From Polaromonas sp. (GTDB lineage: Bacteria; Pseudomonadota; Gammaproteobacteria; Burkholderiales; Burkholderiaceae_C): a stretch of 11,655 nt of DNA. The position numbers and the translations under genes were made by a program. Below, piece after piece: positions 1 to 6,444 of the stretch (positions within the stretch are counted from its first letter, which is position 1; every line of letters begins with the position of its first letter). Below the pieces are notes generated by a model. It was not told the DNA's origin, searched no databases, and was given only the letters and a program-made list of their open reading frames with translations. The stretch spans positions 1-11,655 of the forward strand of contig JAQGMN010000191.1 in the NCBI GenBank assembly GCA_028292345.1. Direction: 5' to 3'.

Positions 1-1497
1 AATGCCTTCCTCGACCAGCTTGTCAGGGCCCCAGACCTTGAACCACCAGTCGGTCTCGTACTCCTCGGCAATCTTGCGCATGGCACGGCGAAAGTCCAGC
101 GCCTCGGCAATGCTTTCCTCGACCAGCGCGGTGCCGCCGGGCGGCTCCATCATGGCGGCGGCCACGTCGCAGCTGGCAATGATGCTGTACTGCGGCGAGG
201 TCGAGGTGTGCATCAGGTAGGCCTCGTTGAAGAGGTGCCTGTCGAGCTTGACGTTTTGCGAATCCTGCACGAGCACATGGCTGGCCTGGCTGATGCCGGC
301 CAGCAGCTTGTGGATCGATTGCGTGGCATACACCACCGCATTTTTCGGCCGGATGCGGTTCTTGCCCATTGAGTGGTAGGTGCCGTAGAACGGATGGAAA
401 GCGGCATGCGGCAGCCAGGCCTCGTCGAAATGCAGGTTGTCGATGTAGCCGTCGAGCATGCCCTTGATGGTTTCGGTGTTGTACAGCACGCCGTCGTAGG
501 TCGATTGCGTCAGCGTCAGCACGCGCGGCTTGACGGTGGCCGCATCCACGCCCTTGAGCAGCGGGTTGGCCGCGATCTTGGCGCGGATGGCATCGGGCTC
601 GAACTCGCTTTGCGGAATCGGCCCGATGATGCCGAAGTGGTTGCGCGTCGGCTTCAGAAAGACCGGGATCGAGCCGGTCATGATGATGGCGTGCAGGATC
701 GACTTGTGGCAGTTGCGGTCCACCACCACCACGTCGCCCGGGGCCACGGTGTGGTGCCAGACCATCTTGTTGGACGTTGACGTGCCGTTGGTCACGAAAA
801 AGCAGTGGTCGGCATTGAAGATGCGCGCCGCGTTGCGCTCGCTCGCGCCAATCGCGCCGTTGTGGTCGAGCAACTGGCCGAGTTCTTCCACCGCGTTGCA
901 CACGTCCGAGCGCAGCATGTTCTCGCCGTAGAACTGGTGGTACATCTGGCCGACCGGGCTCTTCAGAAAAGCCACGCCGCCCGAATGGCCCGGGCAATGC
1001 CATGAATAGGAACCGTCTTCGGCATAGTCGAGCAGCGCCTTGAAAAACGGCGGCTGCACGCCTTCGAGGTAGCTTTTGGCCTCGCGGATGATGTGGCGCG
1101 CCACGAACTCGGGCGTGTCCTCGAACATGTGGATGAAGCCGTGCAGCTCGCGCAGGATGTCGTTGGGAATGTGCCGCGACGTCTTGGTTTCGCCATAGAC
1201 GTAGATCGGCACATCCAGGTTTTTACGGCGCACCTCGGCAATGAACTTGCGCAGGTCCAGCACGGCGGGGTCCAGGTCCGGGCCGGGCGTGAACTCCTCG
1301 TCGTCAATCGACAAGATGAAGGCGCTGGCGCGGCTTTGCTGCTGCGCGAACTGCGACAGGTCGCCGTAGCCGGTCACGCCGAGCACCTCGAAGCCCTCGG
1401 TTTCAATGGCCTGGGCAAGCGCACGAATGCCCAGGCCAGAGGTGTTTTCAGAACGGAAGTCCTCGTCAATGATGACAATCGGAAAGCGGAATTTCAT
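1..1497 (-). CDS. PLP-dependent Orn/Lys/Arg decarboxylase (C-terminus beyond left edge)
   Basis: The reading frame opens at the ATG at 1497 and stays open to base 1, giving 499 residues of a family usually about 750 long; the C-terminal domain lies outside the window. Residues 1-130 form the response-regulator-like 'wing' domain (MKFRFPIVIIDEDF). Next come the WHCPGHSGG motif (166-174), the Asp-containing cofactor motif FDEAW (357-361), and SIHK with the Schiff-base lysine at about 397. The family is cytoplasmic and decarboxylates a basic amino acid to a polyamine or diamine, consuming a proton. FDEAW resembles arginine- and ornithine-type enzymes as I recall them more than inducible lysine decarboxylase, but the substrate cannot be settled from this. 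There is no convincing Shine-Dalgarno before the ATG; the start is chosen because it gives the familiar N-terminus. The gene is divergent from the nfeD-like gene. Confidence 0.93.
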   Translation of the reverse strand, partial: MKFRFPIVIIDEDFRSENTSGLGIRALAQAIETEGFEVLGVTGYGDLSQFAQQQSRASAFILSIDDEEFTPGPDLDPAVLDLRKFIAEVRRKNLDVPIYVYGETKTSRHIPNDILRELHGFIHMFEDTPEFVARHIIREAKSYLEGVQPPFFKALLDYAEDGSYSWHCPGHSGGVAFLKSPVGQMYHQFYGENMLRSDVCNAVEELGQLLDHNGAIGASERNAARIFNADHCFFVTNGTSTSNKMVWHHTVAPGDVVVVDRNCHKSILHAIIMTGSIPVFLKPTRNHFGIIGPIPQSEFEPDAIRAKIAANPLLKGVDAATVKPRVLTLTQSTYDGVLYNTETIKGMLDGYIDNLHFDEAWLPHAAFHPFYGTYHSMGKNRIRPKNAVVYATQSIHKLLAGISQASHVLVQDSQNVKLDRHLFNEAYLMHTSTSPQYSIIASCDVAAAMMEPPGGTALVEESIAEALDFRRAMRKIAEEYETDWWFKVWGPDKLVEEGI

Positions 1498-1800
1498 GGC
1501 GTATGCAGCGGTTGAGGGTGCCCGGAACCTGTCGGAGGGCATGAAAATAAACGTTCAGAAGGCATAGACAGGTTGAGCCCGAACGGTTTGATGAAGGAAA
1601 GCGCGATGCGCCGGCTGGCAGGCAGCGCAATTTCTTGCGCAGGCGAAACAACGATTTTCGCTTATCTAGGAAGCCGTCCTTTTTCAAGGTGCAAAGACTT
1701 TTTTCAGACTGCGAAGTGTAAGGATGTATTGTGTCCATGCGGTTGCACCGCGTCTATCTGGCCCAAAATAGGGCAAATCACTGACAAAAAAGGAAACCTC
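1498..1800. other. Divergent intergenic region with two small inverted repeats
   Basis: This 303-bp stretch lies between the divergent decarboxylase and nfeD-like starts and must hold both promoters. It is visibly more AT-rich than the genes. A perfect hairpin, GCGCAA-TTTC-TTGCGC, occupies 1625-1640, and a smaller one, GCGGT-TGC-ACCGC, occupies 1739-1751. I find no strong -35/-10 pair in either direction. Plus-strand frames through here lack codon structure typical of the neighbours, so no gene is called. Confidence 0.6.
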
Positions 1801-2229
1801 ATGGGCGAAGCAGGCATCTGGTGGCTGTTGGCAGGCGCGGCCATCGCCGTGGAACTGGTGACCGGCACGTTTTACCTGCTGATGCTGGCCACCGGGCTGG
1901 TGGCCGGCGCGCTGGCGGCAACGGTGGGCATGGCCCTGGCGGGCCAGATGCTGCTGGCGGCAGCCATCGGCGGCGGCGCCGTGGCGGCCTGGCGCTGGGG
2001 CCGCAGCCAGCGCCCGGCGCCCATGCCGGCCAGTTCCAACCCGGACGTCCATCTGGACATTGGCGACACGGTACACGTGGCGCGGTGGAACGCAGACGGC
2101 ACGGCCAGTGTCCATTACCGCGGCGCGCAGTGGACCGCGATTGCGGCCGACCCCGGCGGGGCGTCAAGCACGGGCAACTTCCGGATCAAGGAAATGCGCG
2201 GCAACCGCCTGGTCATCGAACCGTTTTAA
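1801..2229 (+). CDS. NfeD-like membrane protein (YbbJ type)
   Basis: This is a 142-residue protein. The N-terminal half is hydrophobic: segments at about 5-24 and 25-62 are rich in Ala, Leu and Gly and probably form two or three membrane helices. The C-terminal half (about 85-142) is a small beta-rich domain opening with GDTVHVARW and ending FRIKEMRGNRLVIEPF, which fits the OB-fold of short NfeD proteins. NfeD proteins are inner-membrane partners of SPFH proteins and are thought to help organise membrane microdomains or quality control, as with E. coli YbbJ and QmcA. The ATG at 1801 is preferred because AAAAAAGGAAA sits just upstream; an in-frame extension back to 1573 adds unrelated, poorly coding sequence. 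The SPFH gene follows 72 nt downstream, very probably in the same operon. Confidence 0.88.
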   Translation: MGEAGIWWLLAGAAIAVELVTGTFYLLMLATGLVAGALAATVGMALAGQMLLAAAIGGGAVAAWRWGRSQRPAPMPASSNPDVHLDIGDTVHVARWNADGTASVHYRGAQWTAIAADPGGASSTGNFRIKEMRGNRLVIEPF

Positions 2230-2301
2230 ATTAGCACATGGGTCGGATCGAGGGCCACCCACGCAAGGCCCGTAAACTGAATTTGAACCAAGGGAGATTT
2301 C

Positions 2302-3213
2302 ATGGAAATAGCAGTCGTCATCCTCATCCTGGCGGGCATCTTTGTTGTGCAGAGCATCAAGGTGGTGCCGCAGCAAAACGCCTGGGTGGTCGAGCGTTTG
2401 GGCAAATACCTCGGCACCCTGACGCCGGGCCTGAACTTCCTGATCCCTTTCGTCGACCGCGTGGCCTACAAGCACAGCCTGAAGGAAATCCCGCTGGATG
2501 TGCCCAGCCAGGTCTGCATCACCCGCGACAACACGCAACTGCAGGTGGACGGCATCCTGTACTTCCAGGTGACCGACGCAATGCGGGCCAGCTACGGCTC
2601 GTCGAACTACATCGTGGCGGTCACGCAGCTGGCCCAGACATCGCTGCGCTCGGTCATCGGCAAGCTGGAGCTGGACAAGACGTTCGAGGAGCGCAACATC
2701 ATCAATGCGCAGGTGGTCGCCGCGATTGACGAGGCGGCGCTGAACTGGGGCGTGAAGGTGCTGCGCTACGAGATCAAGGACCTGACGCCGCCCAAGGAAA
2801 TCCTGCATGCCATGCAGTCGCAGATCACGGCCGAACGCGAAAAGCGCGCCCTGATTGCCGCGTCCGAAGGCCGCAAGCAGGAGCAGATCAACATCGCCAC
2901 CGGCGAACGCGAAGCCTTCATCGCCCGCTCCGAAGGCGAAAAGCAGGCCGCCATCAACAATGCGCAGGGCGAAGCCTCGGCCATCCTGGCCGTGGCCGAG
3001 GCCAATGCACGTGCCATCGAAGTCGTCGCCATGGCGATCCGCCAGCCCGGCGGCGAACTGGCGGTGCAGCTCAAGGTGGCGGAAAAAGCGGTTGCGGCGT
3101 ATTCGCAGGTCGCCAGCGATGCGACGACGACGCTGATCGTTCCCAGCAACATGACCGAAGTCTCCGCGCTGATCACCTCGGCCATGAAGATGGTGCAGTC
3201 CAACAAGGCCTGA
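2302..3213 (+). CDS. Stomatin/paraslipin SPFH-domain protein (QmcA-like)
   Basis: The protein has 303 residues, normal for bacterial paraslipins. Residues 2-18 form an N-terminal membrane anchor. The SPFH/Band 7 domain (about 20-180) includes VVPQQNAWVVERLGKY and a pattern of ITRDNTQLQVDGILYFQV. From about 175 to 250 there is a Glu/Ala/Arg-rich heptad-like helix (EREKRALIAASEGRKQE and similar), the oligomerising coiled coil. The C-terminal tail contains LIVPSNMTEVSALI. Family members form large ring-like membrane assemblies and act with NfeD partners or membrane proteases; the specific client is unknown. A good ribosome site (AAGGGAG) lies 6-12 nt before the ATG. It follows the nfeD-like gene and is itself followed by a probable weak terminator. 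Confidence 0.93.
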   Translation: MEIAVVILILAGIFVVQSIKVVPQQNAWVVERLGKYLGTLTPGLNFLIPFVDRVAYKHSLKEIPLDVPSQVCITRDNTQLQVDGILYFQVTDAMRASYGSSNYIVAVTQLAQTSLRSVIGKLELDKTFEERNIINAQVVAAIDEAALNWGVKVLRYEIKDLTPPKEILHAMQSQITAEREKRALIAASEGRKQEQINIATGEREAFIARSEGEKQAAINNAQGEASAILAVAEANARAIEVVAMAIRQPGGELAVQLKVAEKAVAAYSQVASDATTTLIVPSNMTEVSALITSAMKMVQSNKA

Positions 3214-3236
3214 GCGCTGGCCGGTCAGGTTTTTTT
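3208..3236 (+). terminator. Probable intrinsic terminator after the SPFH gene
   Basis: A stem GCCTGA/TCAGGT (3208-3213 with 3225-3230; one G-T pair) overlaps the SPFH stop codon, encloses an 11-nt GC-rich loop and runs into a seven-T tract (3230-3236). The stem is short, so termination is probably partial. The DUF2237 gene begins 15 nt later and could be expressed by read-through. Confidence 0.45.
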
Positions 3237-3251
3237 AAAAGGCAAGACGAC

Positions 3252-3626
3252 ATGAATGCAAAAAACGTTCTCGGCACCGACCTCGCGTCGTGTTCCTACG
3301 ACCCGTTGACGGGTTATTTTCGCGACGGATGCTGCAACCTTGATGCCACCGACCACGGTTCGCACCTGATCTGTGTTCGGGTGACGGCAGAATTCCTGCG
3401 TTTCTCGAAGGCTGCCGGCAATGACCTGGTCACGCCCTTGCCCCAGCACCGGTTTACCGGATTGAAACCGGGTGACCGCTGGTGCCTGTGCGCCCTTCGC
3501 TGGCGGGAGGCGCTGGAGGCCGGGGTGGCGCCGCCCGTGGTCCTGGAAGCCACGCATGCGAATGCGCTCCAGTTCGTGACCATGGCGCAGCTCGACAAGC
3601 ACCGGTTTCAGGGCACGGTGCATTAA
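3252..3626 (+). CDS. DUF2237 family protein
   Basis: This small soluble protein has 124 residues, the usual family size, with no signal peptide or membrane segment. It carries the family hallmarks in order: NVLGTDL (5-11), DPLTGYFRDGCC (17-28), DHGSH (34-38) followed by Cys41, GNDL..P (56-63), GLKPGDRWCLCALRW (70-84) and APPVVLEATH (93-102). The conserved Cys27/28, Cys41, Cys78, Cys80 and nearby His residues could bind metal or be redox-active, but no biochemical function is established that I know of. The ATG at 3252 gives the normal family N-terminus; the upstream ribosome site (AAGGCAAGA) is mediocre. The gene follows the SPFH gene by 38 nt on the same strand, so it may belong to that transcript. 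Confidence 0.88.
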   Translation: MNAKNVLGTDLASCSYDPLTGYFRDGCCNLDATDHGSHLICVRVTAEFLRFSKAAGNDLVTPLPQHRFTGLKPGDRWCLCALRWREALEAGVAPPVVLEATHANALQFVTMAQLDKHRFQGTVH

Positions 3627-3670
3627 GCGGCAATTTCCTGCGCCTCCCAGGCAAAGCCGCTCCGGACGAC

Positions 3671-3679
3671 TGCTATAAT
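3671..3679 (+). promoter_or_regulatory. Extended -10 promoter for tRNA-Ser
   Basis: TGCTATAAT (3671-3679) is a perfect TATAAT hexamer preceded by the TGn extension, 12 nt before the mature tRNA 5' end. No good -35 hexamer is present about 17 nt upstream (GCAAAG), consistent with an extended -10 promoter. Confidence 0.75.
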
Positions 3680-3691
3680 TTGGAGCTTCGC

Positions 3692-3781
3692 GGAAGGGTG
3701 GATGAGCGGTTTAAGTCACACGCCTGGAAAGCGTGCGTAGGGTTATACCTACCGCGGGTTCGAATCCCGCCTCTTCCGCCA
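3692..3781 (+). tRNA. tRNA-Ser (anticodon GGA)
   Basis: The 90-nt gene folds as a class II tRNA. The acceptor stem is GGAAGGG (3692-3698) with CTCTTCC (3771-3777, one G-U pair), followed by a G discriminator at 3778 and an encoded CCA (3779-3781). The anticodon stem CACGC/GCGTG (3719-3723, 3731-3735) encloses loop CTGGAAA with anticodon GGA at 3726-3728. A long variable arm has stem GTAGG/CCTAC (3737-3741, 3748-3752). The T arm is GCGGG-TTCGAAT-CCCGC (3754-3770). The long variable arm, G discriminator and GGA anticodon identify a serine tRNA reading UCC and UCU. It has its own promoter and terminator, so it is a single-gene transcription unit. Confidence 0.98.
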
Positions 3782-3789
3782 CGATTTGG

Positions 3790-3820
3790 CCCCAAGTAAT
3801 TGATTTACTTGGGGTTTTTT
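3790..3820 (+). terminator. Strong intrinsic terminator after tRNA-Ser
   Basis: A perfect 10-bp stem, CCCCAAGTAA (3790-3799) with TTACTTGGGG (3805-3814), has a 5-nt loop and a six-T tract (3815-3820), starting 9 nt after the tRNA CCA. It should end the tRNA transcript and insulate the convergent LprI-domain gene. Confidence 0.95.
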
Positions 3821-3860
3821 CTTGTCCATTTTTTGGTTGCGCACTCATCAAGTTATGTCG

Positions 3861-3889
3861 GCAGGCGATGGATGCTTTGCTTCGCCTGC
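3861..3889. repeat. Inverted repeat between tRNA terminator and LprI-domain gene
   Basis: GCAGGCGA (3861-3868) pairs perfectly with TCGCCTGC (3882-3889) around a 13-nt loop, about 90 nt past the stop codon of the minus-strand LprI-domain gene. There is no T tract on either strand, so it is not a classical intrinsic terminator; it could stabilise a 3' end. Confidence 0.4.
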
Positions 3890-3981
3890 AGCCATTCCTT
3901 GCACCTGATGGTTCCGCGCACATCAGAAAACGCCGTCCCTCCACCGCGTTTGCCGCTACCTTCACAGAACCGCTTCCCTCC

Positions 3982-5058
3982 CTAGCGCGCAGCCGTTTCA
4001 GACGACGGCCGCCCGTCTATTTCCCGCATCAGCTGGATGCGCCTTTCCGCATACCAGCGCAGCAGGCAATCGCGGTCCCGGCAGGTTGATTCGCGCCTGA
4101 CCCACTCCCGGTTCTGCTGGCGCCGAAAGGCGGCCTGGTCGGGCGCTGCATTTCTTGCGCTTGCATAGACCCGGCCCAGTTCTCGGTCGAGCCGGGAAAG
4201 CTCTGCATCGGCACAGATCATCTTCTCGGGAATGGAACGCGCCCGCCGGCAATCGAAACTCGGAGCCGTCCGGGCGGACAGGTTCGGCGGCTGGCGGGGA
4301 GCTTGTCCCACTTTGGCAAGTTCGGCTTTGCGAGGTGTCAATACGGGCCGCGAGGAAGCAGCCGAGTTGCTCGCCATGGCCGGCCTGACAGGCGCGCTGG
4401 CCTTGCGCGCTGCTCCCGAAGCGCGTGACTCGTCGGGCAAAGGCAGGGTCTGCGCCTGTGCCAGGGTCTGCCGGACCGACGCCAGCCCTTCTGCTGCGAA
4501 CCGGGACTTTTCTTGGTCTTCACCCCATTTGGACCGGTAGGTGTTCAGGCTGTCGGCGTACAGCCGTTGCGCGCGAGCCAGCAGTTCTTCACGGGCGCCG
4601 CCAGTGGCAGAAGGCCCTTCGCGGGCGCGCGCCGCATAGTGCCAGCCCAGCTGGTACTTCGCATTGGCGGACTCGACCGAACCCGTTCCCTTGAGCTTGT
4701 CTGCCAGCCGGCACGCCATGAGCAAGGCGGTTTCAGCATCGCGCGGCCTTCCCGCAGAAGCCGATTCCTTGCCGATCACAATGAACGAGCCGATTTCGGT
4801 GGCTGTCAAACCCGCGAGTTCCGACTGGAATGGAAACTGACCGTCCTTGTCCCCGGCAACAGCCACGGCAGGCTGGGCTGGACAGGAAGAGGGAAGCGAG
4901 GACTCAATGAGCGGCAGTTCCGGCGCCAAGGCGGCCGTATCCGGCTTGCGGGCCGACGTCGAGGACGAGGCGACGACCCGCCAGGCGACCAACAGGACCA
5001 CGACGATGAGCACAAACCCTGCGGCAAAAAGAGCACCCTGGCGCTTGGTGATGTTCAT
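3982..5058 (-). CDS. Membrane-anchored protein with C-terminal LprI-like domain
   Basis: The protein has 358 residues from the ATG at 5058. An in-frame GTG at 5079 would add seven residues but has no ribosome site; the ATG has only a weak one (CAGG). Residues 10-28 form a single uncleaved-looking membrane helix after a short basic N-terminus, placing the rest in the periplasm. The middle (about 90-205) is helical and vaguely TPR-like (GRPRDAETALLMACRLAD, AKYQLGWHYAARA). A low-complexity Ala/Ser/Pro/Arg linker (205-265) follows. The end (268-345) has the LprI/DUF1311 pattern: FDCRRARSIPEKMIC, SRLDRELGRVY, QNREWVRRE, CRDRDCLLRWYAERRIQLM, with Cys270, 282, 326 and 331 likely forming two disulfides. 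LprI domains are linked to lysozyme inhibition in mycobacteria; that role here is only a possibility. The gene stands alone. Confidence 0.82.
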   Translation of the reverse strand: MNITKRQGALFAAGFVLIVVVLLVAWRVVASSSTSARKPDTAALAPELPLIESSLPSSCPAQPAVAVAGDKDGQFPFQSELAGLTATEIGSFIVIGKESASAGRPRDAETALLMACRLADKLKGTGSVESANAKYQLGWHYAARAREGPSATGGAREELLARAQRLYADSLNTYRSKWGEDQEKSRFAAEGLASVRQTLAQAQTLPLPDESRASGAARKASAPVRPAMASNSAASSRPVLTPRKAELAKVGQAPRQPPNLSARTAPSFDCRRARSIPEKMICADAELSRLDRELGRVYASARNAAPDQAAFRRQQNREWVRRESTCRDRDCLLRWYAERRIQLMREIDGRPSSETAAR

Positions 5059-5310
5059 GCCTGAACCATAGCGCGCCACTGCAAGCGCGCGACTGGCAAT
5101 TCACACTTTGAAGCAGAAAAGGCCAGACCCGCACAAAAAAATGGGGATACGCATCAAGTGATTTGGATGCCGATCCTGTTTCCAGATCAAACCGGAACCA
5201 GATGAATAGGCGTGGACCGTGTGCAGCACTGGGCCCAGCAGCCAAGGTTAAGAAGAAAACAGGTGAGCGCCCGGCCACCTTGCTTTGAAGCGTCCCTTTT
5301 TCTTTTTGTC

Positions 5311-5331
5311 ATTGCGGGTCATGTCCGCAAT
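5311..5331. repeat. Perfect inverted repeat, possible operator or hairpin
   Basis: ATTGCGG (5311-5317) and CCGCAAT (5325-5331) are perfect inverted copies around a 7-nt spacer. There is no T tract after it on either strand. It lies about 250 bp upstream of the LprI-domain start, so a regulator site is possible but unproven. Confidence 0.4.
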
Positions 5332-5350
5332 CGATATGGCCACCAAAATA

Positions 5351-5410
5351 TTGATCAAACAGGCCTTTTGCGCAATAAGGGCAAGCGTCGTCAGCTACTT
5401 ATTTGATAGC
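5351..5410. repeat. Probable Comamonadaceae-type dispersed intergenic repeat
   Basis: The stretch has nested inverted repeats: ATCAAA (5354-5359) with TTTGAT (5402-5407), TTGC (5368-5371) with GCAA (5381-5384), and GCTA (5394-5397) with TAGC (5407-5410). On the minus strand it starts GCTATCAAATAAGTAGCTG, which closely resembles a high-copy palindromic intergenic repeat I recall from Polaromonas, Rhodoferax and Acidovorax genomes. Only one copy is in this window, so the repeat status rests on memory and structure. Confidence 0.5.
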
Positions 5411-5411
5411 A

Positions 5412-6431
5412 TCAAGGTTTCATTTCCTGAAACGCTTCGGTATCCACCTCGCGGTTGGCCTGGTCGGTGTAGCGGTTGCCCGCTACGGTTTTTTCATTGA
5501 TCAGGGCGTCCAGGCGACGCATGACGTCGGCGCCAAGCCTGACCTCCACCGCGCCCAGGTCCTCATGCAGATGCGCCACGCGGGTCGTGCCGGGAATCGG
5601 GATGATGTGCTCGCCCTGGTGCAGCAGCCAGGCCAGCGCCAGCTGGGCGGGCGTGCAGCCGGCTTCCTGCGCGATGGCCCGGTAGGCCGGGAGCAGCTTG
5701 AGGTTGGCGGCATAGTTGCCGGGCAAGAAACGCGGCATGCTGCGCCGGATGTCCTTGGCGTCGAGGGTGCTGACATCGTGCAGTTCCCCGCACAGAAAGC
5801 CCCGCGCCACCGGGCTGAAGGCGACAAAGGCCACGCCGAGTTCACGGCAGGCGTCGAGCACGGCGATTTCGGGGTTGCGTGTCCAGAGCGAATACTCGGT
5901 CTGCACGGCCGTGACCGGATGCACCGCATGCGCGCGGCGCAGCGTGGCGGCCGACACTTCGCTCAGGCCGATGGTGCGGATTTTTCCGGCACTCACCAGG
6001 TCGGCCAGGGCGCCCACGCTGTCTTCCACCGGCACCTGCTTGTCCCAGCGGTGCAGGTAGTACAGGTCGATCGCATCGGTCTGCAGGCGCTTGAGGGCGG
6101 CCTCGCAGGTGGCGCGAATCGTCTCAGGCCGGCCGTCAATGACGCGAACCAGTTTCCCGTCGCCGGCCACGTCCACGCCGGTCATGCCGCACTTGCTGGC
6201 CAGGGTGAAGCGGCTGCGGTGACGGGACAGCACGTTGCCGACCAGCGTTTCATTGGCGCCGAAGCCGTACAGCGCCGCCGTGTCGAACATCGTCACGCCG
6301 GCATCGAGCGCGGCCAGCAGCACGCGCTCGCCCTGCTCGCTCGATACCGGCGCGCCGTAGGCATGGCTGAGGTTCATGCAGCCGAGGCCGATGGCGGAAA
6401 CATGGAAGGGGCCTAGTTGTCTGGTTTGCAT
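5412..6431 (-). CDS. Aldo/keto reductase (AKR13/YakC-like)
   Basis: The protein has 339 residues, the usual size for a single-domain (beta/alpha)8 NAD(P)H-dependent reductase. The catalytic tetrad is visible: Asp50 and Tyr55 in FDTAALYG, Lys80 in ASKCG and His127 in YYLHRWD. Further family motifs are IGLGCMNLS near the N-terminus, IGLSEVSAATLRRAH, QTEYSLWTR, FVAFSPVARGFLCG, and the cofactor-binding IPIPGTTRVAHLHED. It would reduce an aldehyde or ketone in the cytoplasm; the substrate cannot be read from sequence. It follows ligC by 95 nt on the same strand, but an apparent intrinsic terminator sits between them, so expression is either by read-through or from its own promoter. A role with aromatic aldehydes or pathway semialdehydes is only suggested by position. 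The ribosome site is weak. Confidence 0.92.
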   Translation of the reverse strand: MQTRQLGPFHVSAIGLGCMNLSHAYGAPVSSEQGERVLLAALDAGVTMFDTAALYGFGANETLVGNVLSRHRSRFTLASKCGMTGVDVAGDGKLVRVIDGRPETIRATCEAALKRLQTDAIDLYYLHRWDKQVPVEDSVGALADLVSAGKIRTIGLSEVSAATLRRAHAVHPVTAVQTEYSLWTRNPEIAVLDACRELGVAFVAFSPVARGFLCGELHDVSTLDAKDIRRSMPRFLPGNYAANLKLLPAYRAIAQEAGCTPAQLALAWLLHQGEHIIPIPGTTRVAHLHEDLGAVEVRLGADVMRRLDALINEKTVAGNRYTDQANREVDTEAFQEMKP

Positions 6432-6444
6432 GGGAGTCGCCTAG

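Larger units (their letters stand above)
5059..5411. other. Intergenic region between housekeeping and catabolic blocks
   Basis: This 353-bp stretch holds no convincing gene: frames crossing it are short and lack ribosome sites. It must carry the promoter of the LprI-domain gene and the 3' end of the aldo/keto reductase transcript, but no strong -35/-10 pair or intrinsic terminator is evident. It contains a perfect 7-bp inverted repeat (5311-5331) and a probable dispersed repeat (5351-5410), listed separately. Confidence 0.6.

Noticed and set aside
23..1003. A 326-codon minus-strand frame
   Set aside because: It is a shifted frame inside the decarboxylase gene; the true frame holds the PLP motifs and is open to the left edge.
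1573..1800. N-terminal extension of the nfeD-like frame to an ATG at 1573
   Set aside because: The added 76 residues do not resemble NfeD proteins, and a good ribosome site precedes the ATG at 1801.
2252..2271. GGGCC/GGCCC stem between nfeD-like and SPFH genes
   Set aside because: Only 5 bp and no T tract; the two genes are more likely co-transcribed.
3733..4089. A 118-codon plus-strand frame beginning inside tRNA-Ser
   Set aside because: It crosses the tRNA and its terminator and has no ribosome site or recognisable domain.
5403..6416. A 337-codon plus-strand frame
   Set aside because: Antisense to the aldo/keto reductase, which has an intact catalytic tetrad.
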